From NCBI RefSeq assembly GCF_036711975.1, contig NC_091966.1, positions 32,619,501 through 32,683,500 on the forward strand: a stretch of 64,000 nt of DNA, in the 5' to 3' direction. Source of the stretch: Onthophagus taurus. Its lineage: Eukaryota > Arthropoda > Insecta > Coleoptera > Scarabaeidae. A program made the translations under genes and the position numbers. Shown one piece after another: positions 28,501 through 43,169 of this stretch (its first letter is position 1; each line of letters starts with the position of its first letter). The notes beneath the pieces were generated by a model. It had not been told where the DNA came from, searched no databases, and was given only the letters and a program-made list of their open reading frames with translations.

Positions 28501-29402
28501 TCTCTTTGATTTCTCTTTGGCACACTACTTTTGCAACACGCTGTATTATGCCAGATTTAAGACTTATTTTTAAATTAATATTTAATTCTATGACTAACCA
28601 AAAAAATCTTCTTGTTGAGTTATGTTAAGTGAACAATACATTTGTGAGTGCAAAAACACCATCTATCAAAAACATTTTGGCAAAAAGAACAATGAATCAT
28701 TTGTTGTAAATCCGACAATAACTAAAGCCAAAAAAACTATGTTTAGTATTCAACAAAACTTTCCTGTTTGTAAAATTAGATTTTTTTCCGAAAACATATC
28801 AAGACACAAAACCCTTAATAATTTTTTATATAGTATTATTAGTATTATAAAAAATAAAAAAACGTAACAAAAAATACATAAAAATAAAAAAAAAACAAAA
28901 CCATAAAATGTACGTTTGTTTTAGGTTTTGCATTATTTAGTTTTGTATACTTTTAAGTCTCATTTAAATTTATTTAGTTTTTTATATTTCATTTTTGTAT
29001 TTAGTAGATTTTTTTTTCGAATATTTCTTTCGTGCAAATTTTAATTTTTTTATGTGTATAAATTGTTTTTTAGAACCATTTTCTGACCTCTTCATCGAAA
29101 GCATCTTCGGCAGCAAGAGCAGCGGCTGAAATACGACCTCCTCTTGAATCGAACAGAGTTGGTTCGGTGATGGTTTTTTCAGCGCGACGTCTAAAGCTTG
29201 GCAAATCTTCATCCATAAAAGCCTTTTCATGTCTATCGAGAATATCTTGAGGAACTGCTGTAAGCCTTGGTGGTGGAGTTATCGGTCTGTAGTACTTCCG
29301 GTCAAGTCTGTCAATTGTTGGCTTGTAATAGTTTTCGCCAATATTATAATTAGCATCGTAGATGCGTGTGCGTGGCCTACTCAGGATCGGACGGCTCGAC
29401 AT
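22520..29402 (-). CDS. Mf: Myofilin-like thick-filament protein, two coding exons
   Basis: Myofilin is a small insect thick-filament core protein. The model is exon 1 at 29402-29088 (105 codons) and exon 2 at 23029-22520 (169 codons plus stop), both junctions phase 0. The donor is GAG|GTCAGA and the acceptor TTTGTAG|ATATCC, giving 274 residues. Exon 1 starts MSSRPILSRPRTRIYD and contains NIGENYYKPTIDRLDRKYY. The junction reads FDEE|ISSAVQRIRASKK. Exon 2 continues with a charged, probably helical C-terminus (LNEIEEEMNALADKQAARERR) ending VRISARKEKRTIEM. The first ATG is preceded 5 bases upstream by TTTTTAG, so a 5' non-coding exon is likely. The intron is 6.06 kb and could hide alternative exons. 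The name is from memory of the family; an N-terminal region of a short paramyosin-type product was considered as the alternative. Confidence 0.72.
23030..25250. other. Myofilin-like intron, 3' part
   Basis: Intronic and AT-rich. 23394-23410 (TATACAGGGTGATTCAAATA) looks like the terminal sequence of a Tc1/mariner-type element, but no matching opposite end is seen. Open frames at 24.18-24.41 kb on the minus strand have no recognised motif. Confidence 0.35.
25265..25600 (+). pseudogene. LINE reverse transcriptase remnant in the myofilin-like intron
   Basis: Plus-strand pieces match the end of an RTE/CR1-like reverse transcriptase: IAENLGEAEAVLQEMN (just after the expected F-A-D-D), then MSEILANIKLVNKYAKG. 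The characteristic CEIFRRINLGWAANDKLKHIF and ATRLRVIQYEMERSILRLSL follow. The ORF is broken. The next 200 bases encode an Asp/Glu-rich run in one frame (SDDDISSDE and later DENVDKKDD), of unknown origin. Confidence 0.65.
25620..29080. other. Myofilin-like intron, 5' part, with a diverged internal duplication
   Basis: Two stretches recur in the same order. One pair is near 27180 and 27990 (gaacaagacgatatatttaattgcaa versus gaacgaagcgatatgtttagtttcaa). The other is near 27685 and 28645 (gagtgcaaaaaca followed by acatttt and aagaacaat). This implies a diverged tandem duplication of about 0.8-1.0 kb. An open frame of 74 codons on the minus strand (28143-27919) has ordinary-looking composition (VDTKNKRLIVKTSN) but no recognised family and no clear splice sites. 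Confidence 0.35.
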
Positions 29403-30715
29403 TTTAGTCTAAAAATAAATTGGGAAAGAAACTTGTTAAAACGATGGTTACAAAATTTTAAGAGGATCTGAAAATTGAGTCGTGTGAATAGATTTAGGCT
29501 CGAGAAGAAAAATCGGTTCGAATTACTATAAATTTAGAGGGAAATTTATTTTTAGTATGGGGTGACCTTCGATTTCTCAAAATAATACCATTTTACACCT
29601 ACATTTTCGTTAACTGGACGCGCAAACGAGGCGCGGTTTAAAGATAGACACGATGTTGCTTGGACTAATAACTATTCTTAGCAAACAGCGTGGTCATATC
29701 CCCGGCTAACCTCAGGGATATTATAATCTTAAAACAACCAATCATTAACACTTCGATTAATCACCAAAATTACGAAACATCTAATTTTATTTTGATCAGA
29801 AAAGAAAATTCGAACTCGCTAAAAAGGATTCAAATTCAACCCAAATCTATTTAATTTTAACGGACAAACTTTTAAAAATTAATTAAAATCTTTTTTTTAA
29901 TCTCTTGCATAACCTACATTTTAAAATAATTTTAAGATAAAAATGATTTGGAAAGGATCTGTGGTACTTGAAAACAGAATGAGATCGAAAAACAAATCGA
30001 TTACTTTACCCAAAGTGTGAGATTTGACGTCGGATTTTTTTGAAGAGGGGTTTGTAAGTGTAAATTCCAAACACCACACGCACAATGAAAGACGCCGGGC
30101 GTCGGTATGGAAAGGACGTCGTCTTTGAAATATCTCCCACCACCCGGTGCATTACTCCCACTCAAAAATATATTTTTATAAGATAGTTAATAATACTTTA
30201 TTTATACGAATAGTATTCATCTATAACACTTCCTTCTTTTTCAAAGATTCGCCAAAACATGAATACAAAATTATTAATTCAAAAAATACTTTTCAATAGT
30301 CTTTCTTTGTTTCGTACAAAGTAATGTTCGAGCAATGTTTACAAAATATGAAGAAACTTTTTGTCTAAAAATAAAATGGAAAAGAAACTTGCTACATTGA
30401 AAATTACAATGTTCGAAGAGGATTGCTGTAAAACTGGCATAAGCCCTGTTATGCAATAATTAACATAATAACTTAGTTAATATTTTTATCTCAGTACAAA
30501 ACTAAAACAACTATATTCGCAAAATGTCCAGTTTCATAAATCAAGGGACTGTTCGTAAACTTGTGTGCAATATTTTCATCGAGTGTTTCAAAAACTTAGT
30601 AGCAACTTTAAAAAGTCAGCGACGAATTTTCACTAAACTGTGAAGTGTTATCGTGATTACTTTTTCTTCTCTGTAGCCCATCAAGATAAGAATTGGGCAC
30701 CTGTTATATGCTGTA
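29403..30715. other. 5' flank of the myofilin-like gene
   Basis: Should contain the 5' non-coding exon and promoter (minus strand). A minus-strand TATA-like run (CTTATAAAAATAT) lies near 30170-30182, beside the least AT-rich part of the region (30060-30150). This is only a suggestion. No other gene is seen. Confidence 0.35.
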
Positions 30716-30719
30716 CTAC

Positions 30720-32140
30720 ATAAGTAAAGGATCTTACAGGTAGGGATAAAAGAAACGCGATATATGGCTTTCGGACAAAGCCTGTAGACGACGTATCTGA
30801 TTGCTACTTTTGCCTGACTAACATAAATGGAATAAGTATAGCATCAAAACATACTGTGAAATATGTAAATGTACATTTTGCATCGCGCCCACTCCTTCAC
30901 AGTGCTGATTTTCCTATACCTGCAGTGCTAAATCAGACAAGTGACGCTGCAAATGATTCCATCGATTTACCTTTATGTAGTGCAATTGCATTGATATTAA
31001 ATGTGAACCACAAAATTGACGTTTGTTTATAAATACGTCAAAAACCAGATTAAAAGCTATACTATTGCATAATGGAAGTAGATTTCTCGCTGTTTCGGCA
31101 GCAAATGCTTCCGGTATGAAAGAAACTTAAATGAAAATGGTGCTAGAAAGAATCCATTATAAGCCATTTTTATTTAAACTATATGACTTAAAAATCATTG
31201 CTTTACTTCTAGGATTCCAGCTGGATTTTAAAGTATTGTTTGTGATTGGGATAGCAGATAAAAAAACTTTTTTACATATCCTCTTATCCACCAGAAGCTG
31301 TTAAAGATGTCTGACATATCTCTGCATGGAGCATTTCCTGTATCAAAACATCTCAAGCATCATAGTGATCAGAACATCTTTCTTTGTGGTTTACCTGTAG
31401 CCTAAAAACACATCCTGCTTCATAGGTATGGTTGAAAATCTCTCTACATGAAACATCTCATGTGCCAAAACATCTTCTTGTAGTATATCTTTTACTTAAA
31501 AACACCTTCAAATTATATCTATATATCATATCTGGATTGAGAATCTTTGCCAACTCTGTACATGGGGTATTTTTGATATCGAACCATTTCAAGCTTTATG
31601 TACTGATTGAAAACTTTTGATTCTTGGGAAAATGTTTAGTATCAATCATAGCTATACCAGCGTAACTCTAATATTTATTTTTGTCTATAGACGTTTAACG
31701 GTTACAATTTGTGGCAGCAGTATGGAGGGAAATTATATCTAATGTAATCAAATCTTAGTAACTCTCAATCTCCAATATACAATACATTTCAAATCTAACA
31801 CTTCAAATGTCATTAATTACAATTTTATTTTTCATACATAACAGTTATTGACCAATATTTTAGAGTGCACGAATGGAAGCTCAATCCAGAACGCATCAAC
31901 TCCTAGTGCATAATCGAAAACTTCTGGATCATATAGCGTTGGTGGCTCATTTACAAGGAGGTGAAAAAGTGCCAGGCCAACAATCGAACTGTCCACAGGT
32001 CGCTATGCCACATTTTATACATAGAACTAGGTTTGAGAAAAAGAATTTGTCAAAGCCATGGATCGCAACCGTTCAGACTTTATGTACTTAACAGAAAAGT
32101 TTCCTAAAGTTAGTGACGCAAAAATAAAGGAAGAATAAAG
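30720..32140 (+). pseudogene. Decayed arthropod repeat-family ORF (function unknown), split by other repeats
   Basis: Plus-strand translation gives YGFRTKPVDDVSDCYFCLTNINGISI then KYVNVHFASRPLLHSADFPIPAV (about 30760-30935). A weaker piece follows (LKAILLHN-like, then MKETYMKM and ALLLGFQLDFK, about 31040-31240) and, after a 700-bp interruption, EFVKAMDRNRSDFMYL with EKFPKVSDAKIKE (about 32035-32130). I recall this order (D-C-Y-F-C-L-x-N, R-P-x-P-H-S-x-x-x-P-x-P, E-F-V-K-A-M-D, F-P-x-x-S-D-A-K-I-K) from multi-copy uncharacterised arthropod proteins that behave like transposon products. Stops and frameshifts show it is dead. The interruption (31.3-31.65 kb) contains three diverged copies of a ~130-bp unit. 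Confidence 0.5.
31290..31640. repeat. Diverged ~130-bp tandem repeat
   Basis: Three degenerate copies share an order of blocks: a TCTCTGCATGGAG or CTCTACATGAAAC-type start, then a T-rich segment with ATCAAAACATC or similar, then a spacer. The starts lie near 31320, 31440 and 31550. Weak similarity, judged by eye. Confidence 0.35.
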
Positions 32141-32217
32141 GAAGATTTGTGTTAAATTTAGTAAATAATTTAATTAAATAATAATTATTATTTATTGTGT
32201 AAATGTTGTGTCATCAA

Positions 32218-32352
32218 AATCGCCTTGGCCGCAAGCGACTTTGGCTTAACTTTTTATGTCTTCATAAGGCATAAATATCCTGCTGCGTATTAGCGAGTTG
32301 TGAAAAAGCATGATCTCGCTTTATTACGTCAAAGCAATTTGCGGCCGATGCG
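32218..32352. repeat. Palindromic hairpin repeat related to the 2.5-kb array
   Basis: Begins with CCTTGGCCGCAAGCGACTTT and ends with a GCAATTTGCGGCCGATGCG block, so the outer arms pair around GGCCGCAA. The arm sequence GGCCGCAAGCGAYYTYGGCTTAA is shared with the hairpins at 2.53-3.07 kb. Confidence 0.6.
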
Positions 32353-32469
32353 TTGTCTAATATTGTATCTAACCATCCCAGAGTTAACCAATCTAACACG
32401 TACAGTGAGGTTAATCTTCAATAAACCTAACTAATAACGAGGCTGTTTGATTTGTATATGATGAAGAGC

Positions 32470-33165
32470 TGTGGATTAAAAAAAACATTATGTCGAAGAA
32501 AGAATGAGGATTGTAGGGGTTTTTGGGGAATATTTCCTCAACCCAGCTACCATCTATTCCCAGCCTCTTGGCAGTCTCCCTCTCCTCCGTCGTGTTTCTA
32601 TTCTAAAGCTGTTTTTGTTCTATGTAGTTTAACTGGTACAATATTTAATTTTTGCCTGATCTTACTGTTCTTTATTTTATCGATTCTGGTTACTCCTAGA
32701 ACTCGCCTTCATCTCTGTAGCTGGAGTCACATCCAAAAATCAATACATGTCTAAATATCATTTTGAAAACTTTTAATTTTGTTTCTTTGGATACCTCCTT
32801 CCTATTGATAAAGTTCTTAAATCGTTATGATTATTATTTCATTTTTTGTTCATTTCTTTATTCTATTATTCTATACCCATAGGTTGTGTTTTGGATCCAC
32901 CCGTTGCTCGTCAACACCACTACGTCATACGAAAATATTGGGCAAAAAGAAATCCATATTCCGTTATTATATGAATATATACGCAATAGTGTTACTCACA
33001 TTGTCCCACACACACCTTTTGCAGGTTGCAATTTCATACTGTTGATATTGTTTCTTCTCTGCTTTGTTAATTACCTCGGTAAGCATTCCTATGCCAGCTT
33101 CACTCAGTTTTTTTACGTCTTTGTGATTATTGTGTCATATTCAGGCATCTTAAGTTAAGCATTCC
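32470..33165 (-). pseudogene. Decayed LINE, reverse transcriptase start and C-terminal part
   Basis: Minus strand: KKLSEAGIGMLTEVINKAEKK and a degenerate W-x-x-A-x-x-x-P-x-x-K-K-G-D block (about 33130-33000), then, much further on, TRIDKIKNSKIRQKLNI and a piece equivalent to W-x-G-H-V-x-R-M-x-E-x-R-x-P (about 32720-32560). These match the beginning of the reverse transcriptase and the C-terminal tail of insect LINEs; the centre is missing or unreadable. Confidence 0.5.
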
Positions 33166-33539
33166 TTAACCTTGGAATGCTACACTACGGGGGTACACCT
33201 GTAGTGTATACGTGTACATCTCGTATGTTTTATTGCTGTTATCGTTATGTTTTATATGTTCCCACTTGTATTATGGAAAAAATTGCAAATATAAATGTCA
33301 CTGTTTTATGGCAGTTAACAACCAATTGAAATAAAGGATTATTCAATTAAATTAACAAGTTTGGATAGAAACAATCTCAAGAATTATATTTTTGGCAGGC
33401 TGTTTGATGATAAATCAAGGTTGTGATCACGTAAGATATTTTAGAATTGATTTCTATACACGTTACTTCCATGTTAACTTTACTTTAATAAATCTGATCA
33501 TCCAAAGTCTTGTAACAATTTCTCCAAAGAACTCCGTTG

Positions 33540-33745
33540 CTCAAGCAAAGATAAGGCAGCACTCGGGACACAACACGAGACAAACTTTTTTTGCCAAAAT
33601 GCAGCTAATGCGTATTTTGAAGACAAAGGTTAAGACAGAACTTGCGAAATCAACTGGAGACATTGAGGTAATATTTTTTGACTACAAGCAAAACATGTTG
33701 CTACCGAAAGAGACCTCAGCAGATGCTTTTCTTTTTAGAAACAAG
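33540..33745 (+). pseudogene. Fragment of an insect transposon-associated ORF
   Basis: Translation contains DIEVIFFDYKQNMLLPKETSADAF and the upstream KMQLMRILKTKVKTELA. The F-D-Y-x-Q-N-L-x-L-P signature is familiar from uncharacterised multi-copy insect proteins whose neighbours read Y-x-R-Q-L-W. It lies inside an open frame of 133 codons that starts in unrelated sequence. Family unknown. Confidence 0.4.
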
Positions 33746-33749
33746 AACT

Positions 33750-34890
33750 ATAAAATATCGTTAAGTAAGTTTTTATTGTTACCTATACACTGAAATAATG
33801 GGTAAAAATATATCAATAACATTAACGAGTTCTGAAACAAAAAACTATTTATGTTTTCAGAAAACTGTGTATTTCAAAACAAAAATCACACAATGACGTA
33901 ATAATTGGTTGTTTTTGTTAAAGCTGGACTGTTTTAAGATGGTTTCCCAGAACGTCAACATAATTTTACGCCCTGCAATCGTTCTTGTGATATTGGAAGA
34001 AATATGAGAAAAGAAAACTGCATTTTCTCCCTCTGAAATAAAAGTTTTGCCGTCACTGCAATGCAACAGTTCTTATTGAGAATAGTAAAAAGAGAAACCA
34101 TATGCTCCCACCCAATTGCTATTCTCTCCTCCAAGTTGATAGACCCTGGAAACCTGAACAACCTTGTGGAAACCAATCCCAATGAGAAACAAGGTCAGGA
34201 CTAACAGGAGCTGGAGGAATAGCCCTGCGAAAGAGGGGTTGGGTGGTGGATCACCTACACGTAACCATAAATATAATACCAGGTACGATACTCAAACAAT
34301 TGCCTCGGAACGAGGTGAGTAGAACTACGCTTTGGACATAGTGGAGCAAAAACAATAATGGAGAACACAAACGTAGAGAAAGAGACTTGTGGGAAAGCCA
34401 CGGAAACGCTGGGAAACAAAGTAAATGATAACGTTCCGGATCTTTTGGACCTGTGGTGTTGGTGATGAATAATATCGAATAGTGGAGGCAAGGTTAATAT
34501 GTTCACTACTCCATTCAGAGTCACCATATTTTTAGCCAAGTGCGCGCAACTGATTCTTAATTACCAACCGCGGTGTGAATGGCCCAAATTAAGGTTGACG
34601 TATTGATTAGAAGGGTTGAAAATGAGGTGAGAATAATATATTGTCTAAAATTGGTTAAAAATTGCTTTATAATTAGTCAATATCATGTTGTAGGAATCGA
34701 AAAAATCACCCTACGAATTAATAAAAAAAACTGTAAGAATGAATATAAATTTATATAATTAATAATGCTTTATACAAATAAAAAAATTTAAACTTAGTAA
34801 TTTTAACAACTGGTAAAATGGATTTTAATTATAACTATCTTAGTAATTTAATTTCCATGTAAATATTAGTAAAAAAAATATTTATTAAAT
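33750..34890. other. Spacer before the GST cluster
   Basis: No exon is supported. 34.0-34.55 kb is less AT-rich and gives open frames on the minus strand, but none has a recognisable motif. 34.6-34.89 kb is the 3' flank of GST-1, with a minus-strand AATAAA at 34886-34881. Confidence 0.4.
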
Positions 34891-34893
34891 AAA

Positions 34894-37122
<2,229 letters not shown>

Positions 37123-37160
37123 ATTTGTACGTTGTGTTAGTAATTCATCGCAAACTCACA

Positions 37161-37168
37161 TATTTATA
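37161..37168 (-). promoter_or_regulatory. TATA box of GST-1
   Basis: TATAAATA on the minus strand, with its 3' end 39 bases upstream of the ATG at 37122. No 5' untranslated intron is needed for this gene. Confidence 0.55.
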
Positions 37169-37352
37169 CTTTTTAAGAAAGGTGTGAACAAGAATTACTT
37201 GGAAAAGTAATCAGAAAAACACGAGTAATATTGCGAAATATTACTACTTTTTATTTATTGAAAATATATATTATTGTACAAATATAAATTAAGTATAACA
37301 TTTGATAAGTTATTAATAAATAAAGTAACAGTTTTTTATATAAAATTAATCA

Positions 37353-38954
<1,602 letters not shown>

Positions 38955-38959
38955 TCTCC

Positions 38960-40225
38960 AAAATTTATTTTTATGCACTTATCGATTGTACCTTATCGAT
39001 TAGTTGAGCTTAAAATTAACAGATTTTTTAATTTAACACTTTATTTCCTGACATATGTATTCACTCTAAGAAGAAACAATTCTTTTACAGCACAAAGTTA
39101 TTAAGAATAAATTATTTCCGAGAAATATTAAAAATATCTTTTTCTCATAACCGACATGATTTTATTTAGTTGTAGTGAACTTACTGTTTTCGAATTTTTT
39201 ATTTTAAGTTTATAATGTATTTTTTTAACTTACACCAACATTCACTACAATGTTGTGACAGATTCGCAAAAGATGGATTTTAATACGATCTACTTTAGAA
39301 ATGGCAATCTTATCTGGAAACCCAGATGATAACAATGCAAAAAGGATGCACGCGCAAAAGATCAACGAACTAAATGAAAGGCATCATATCCTACATTAAT
39401 TAATATTATTCATTAATTACATAATTATTTACAAAATGGAAATAGAAATTATGTTTTAAAAAAGCAATCTATATTTTTTATTTATGCAGGTGCTTAAAAG
39501 AACGTTATGATTAATATCCCAAAAATGTACTAAATCGTAAACAATTTAAAATACTTGAGTAATAAACCAAAAGATATGAGTGGCTTGGGGCTATTTTTAA
39601 TGCAACTAGTATACGTAAAAATAAAAATAATGTAAAAAATTACCTGGTGTATCTGATACACTAAACGCTAATAATAAAATGAATTTTAATTTTATGCGAG
39701 CTAAAACTTCCAAGGAATTAGTTTTATACTCATTTTTTTCTCATATCAATAGATAAATGATAGATAAACTACTATTACAATAGGCAATTTTTTTATTATA
39801 TCATGACATTAACCTATGTAGTCATTGTTAAGTTGTAACAGTAATTACTAAGTTGATTCCGTATTCGTTATCTCAATTTTAGTTTAAAATTTACTGTTTG
39901 TTTAAATATAACACATTACTAAACTATTGTTTTAAATTCTACGGCACACAGGGAAGTTGTTAAAAATTTTATTAAAAGTTTCGTAGTTTTGGCAAAGTTT
40001 TAGAATACATTTTATATAACTTGATGAACTTTCAAGTTCTTTAGTACCGAATTGTACAAAAACGAAAAGACCAACCGAAGAAGAAGCTCGAATTGCCTAA
40101 TCACTGGACAATGTAGGACCTGCCGAAAAGTTGTAATCATCTCAAATTGTTGATCAATTCTCAGAACAACAAAAGCAATTCAAAAAAAGCAATATCATCG
40201 TAATTTTACTACCATAAGTACTTTC
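38960..40225. other. Upstream flank of GST-2 and spacer
   Basis: Mostly AT-rich sequence. A minus-strand CATAAAAATAAAT run about 15-25 bases before the GST-2 ATG is a weak TATA candidate. No genes or recognisable elements. Confidence 0.35.
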
Positions 40226-40230
40226 TGCAA

Positions 40231-40314
40231 TCTTATTCAATTTTCCAAATCCTTGATCATCGTGGAGAATTTCAATTATTTATTAGAAGTTATAAACGAT
40301 GTCAACGTGGCACG
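40231..40314. repeat. Direct repeat, left copy
   Basis: Matches 43082-43165 in the same orientation with scattered mismatches; shared cores include CCTTGATCATCGTGGAGAAT and TTTATTAGAAGT. The pair flanks a block of nested transposon relics. Confidence 0.75.
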
Positions 40315-40524
40315 TGAAATCTCAAAGGTCGATCAAGATTTCATTGTAGTATTCGATGGTGACCGCATATATAAAATATGAGTTTTAAAGATCTCCGCTT
40401 GGGGTAAGTACCTTTTCCAAGCTCGAATATAGGAGGAGGATTAGCGGGGAGATTTAGTAACTTACCTCCTGTAAAAAAATCTAATAACTTAGAGATTACT
40501 TTATGACGGCACACGCAAGAAGAC

Positions 40525-42620
40525 TGAAAAAATTTGGAAAAAGGGAAACATACAACGAATAGCTACATGGAATATAAAATCACACAACAACTGAGACCAG
40601 AATATAATAGAAGACCTTGAACTAAGAAGGTTAGATGTATGTTCTCTCCAGGAAACGAAAAAGAAAGAGACGAAATGAGATTATGTACTGGTATATAACG
40701 GGGTTGATAAGAAAATGAGAGCAGCTGCTAGAGTGGAAATTCTTATACAAAGTAAATACAGTAGACTTTGAGAGATACATGTTCGGGACTTTACCCGTGC
40801 CGGATTACTACAAATTTAGGACTATCGGGCGACATCTCCCACATGTCGCCCAAATGATAAGATATAGATCAGTTATATTACCAAGATGACGTTTTGTGAC
40901 TAATATGTAGGTATAGTTTACCGGGCTGAGTAAATAAAAACTTTCAAACTCAAACAAAGGTAAAATGTAATGTATTTTACATTTCAGAATATAGCGTAGT
41001 ACATTAATAAACAACAAAAGTTAAAATGGGTCATTTAAAAAAACCGGATGTCTTTTTGCTTTCTTGATTTTACTACATTTTTTATAAAAGTTATTTTTCA
41101 GGACATGTAAATCAATAAACTCTACGTAATAGTAACTAGAGCTTGTTTCTCTTTCCAGCTGATTCGCTCTATCTCTTCTACATCACCATCCGAAATTTGC
41201 TCGTCAACATTTACTGGTTGAGGATCAAGAACACTTTGTAAAATGGCTTCATCCGTCAGTTCTTCCTCAGATGGTTCATTCTTATCAATTTGTACCCATT
41301 CCGCAATTCCTCTTCAGGTATACTGTCTAGGGGATTGTTTTTAGATTTAGGTGTACCCCTGAATGCACCTAATATTTCATTTATTATATATTTTTTGAGG
41401 TGTTCCACCAGTTTCGACGAATGCGTTTGGCCATAGCTTCCTCTAACAGCGTTGCAAAGTGACTTCTATTACTTGTGACGAAAAGAGTGCGCTAGCATAT
41501 ACGGTATACTTGACCTTATATTTCTGTTGAAAGTCAGTCACGTAACAATCAGAGTATAATAAGTCCTGAAGAAAGGAGCTTCATAAAAACATTTAAAATT
41601 TTGAATAATCTCTTGATCTATAGGTTGGATCAATGAGGTAACATTTGGAGGCAAAAATATTGAAAATATGTTGCCACAAACCAACTCTGTTATTGTTGGA
41701 ATAAGGTTTTCAGTTATCCAAAAGAAGGAGAGCTTTGCTGTCGTATACCAGTTTAAGGTTTTTAAAGTTATTCTTGACCCGTGGGATAAAGTAGTGTAAA
41801 AACCAGTCTTTAAATAATGTGGCAGTCATCCACGCATTTTGTTGGGCATCGTAACGACAGGCAAAGTTTTAATATTCTTAAAATCCCTTGGTTTTTTAGA
41901 TTTGTCAATTACAAAAGGTGTTAGTTTTATGGTTTCCAGATGCATTAGCACCTAGCAAAACTGTCAACCTATCTTTGTTGTTCTTCAAATCATTAGCTGA
42001 CTTATCTTCTCGCCCAGCTAAAGTTGAAGTTGTTAAACAACGCCAAAGTAGGCCTGTTTTATCGGCATTACACACTTGATCAGCTGACAAGTCTTTGATA
42101 ATTTTGTCAAATTCTTCCTTATAGGAATTTGTATAGTCCTCTTTGAGAAAAACGAAAGCGACCTACAAAAAATCTAGAATTCTTCAACAACATAGCAATA
42201 CAACTCAATATGTGAAAAAGAGCCACTTTGATGCAAGCTGGAAGTGAACCAGAATATAATAGAATAGGTTGTGTCATTCAAGTACTTGGGAGTTCAATTA
42301 TCAAGTTTCAGTGATATTGAAAATGAAATATCCCAAGGTTCCTTAAACGACATTTGTGGAATATGTAAGAGTACAATAAGACCGATCATGACCTATACGG
42401 CTAAGAGTAAACCTGACACATCTAAAACAAAACCGATATTGGAAACATCACAAATGAAGACACTATTATGAAGATGAAACTCTGAAAAAGAATGGAATGC
42501 ACACATAGAAAGTATAGGACAAGATAGAGTAGTAAAAAAGACCAGTGATAAACTAAAGCCGGAAAGAAGCAAAGGTATGAATAAAAACTGAAATAAAAAG
42601 CATCCTAGAATTGCTTAGAT
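40525..42620 (+). pseudogene. LINE relic, endonuclease start and reverse transcriptase end, interrupted
   Basis: The 5' piece (about 40545-40780) reads RIATWNIKSHNN, then IEDLELRRLDVCSLQETKKKE and YNGVDKKMRA, the start of an apurinic-type endonuclease. The 3' piece (about 42270-42600) reads SFKYLGVQLSSFSDIENE, then RPIMTYTAKSKPDTSKTK and a degenerate K-E-W-N-x-H-I block, the end of the reverse transcriptase and tail. The middle is missing and a minus-strand Tigger relic fills the gap. Confidence 0.65.
41180..42170 (-). pseudogene. Pogo/Tigger-type transposase relic, nested in the LINE
   Basis: Minus strand. The best piece (42090-41905) is QVCNADKTGLLWRCL, then TLAGREDKSANDLKNNKDRLTV and LLGANASGNHK. 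This is the DDE_1 (CENP-B/jerky type) catalytic start, with the usual N-x-D-E-T-G read as N-A-D-K-T-G. Further on (about 41850-41480) come [27 protein letters not shown], which is the final catalytic region, and [12 protein letters not shown]. Stops and frameshifts make it inactive. Confidence 0.75.
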
Positions 42621-43081
42621 TTAAAACTCGCTTAAAATCAATAGATGTAACCTATACATTCGCCTTTCAACAATGTAAAGAGTTAAATAATAGTAGATAG
42701 GACTGCAGCAAAATAATATACTTACAGTGGTAAAATTACGATGATTTTCATTTGTTTTGTCTTGCTTCTGTAGTCCTGGGAAGTGATCGCCAATTTTAGA
42801 TGATTGCAACTCTTGGCAAGTCCTACGTTTTCCAGGGATTATGCAATTGGAGCTTCTTCACCGGCTGGTCGGTTCGTTTTTGTAAATTTCGATAAAGTTT
42901 ACCGCGAATACTTGTTTATTGGATCAATTTGAGATACAACCCAAGTTTACGCGCGTTTACCATATCCCACTGATTGCGCCAGTTAAGTTCTTCAATTCAA
43001 AGTTTAAGATTTTTTGAAATAACTTTGAATTAAAGATTCAATAAATGAAACTTAACACTTTACTTACATTATCTTACTGCA

Positions 43082-43165
43082 TCTTATTCAGTTTTCCAAG
43101 TCCTTGATCATCGTGGAGAATTTGAACGATTTATTAGAAGTATTAAACGACGTAAATATGGCACG
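43082..43165. repeat. Direct repeat, right copy
   Basis: Second copy of the block at 40231-40314; similarity may extend a little upstream (from about 43072). Confidence 0.75.
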
Positions 43166-43169
43166 TTAT

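Noticed and set aside
28622-28867. 81-codon plus-strand frame in the myofilin-like intron
   Set aside because: Ends in an A-rich run, resembles part of the duplicated non-coding unit, and has no recognised domain.
29505-29530. GGTTCGAATTA, like the T-loop of a tRNA
   Set aside because: The surrounding sequence does not form an acceptor stem or anticodon arm.
34255-34539. 94-codon minus-strand frame upstream of the GST cluster
   Set aside because: Composition is plausible but there is no recognised family or splice context; not enough to call a gene.
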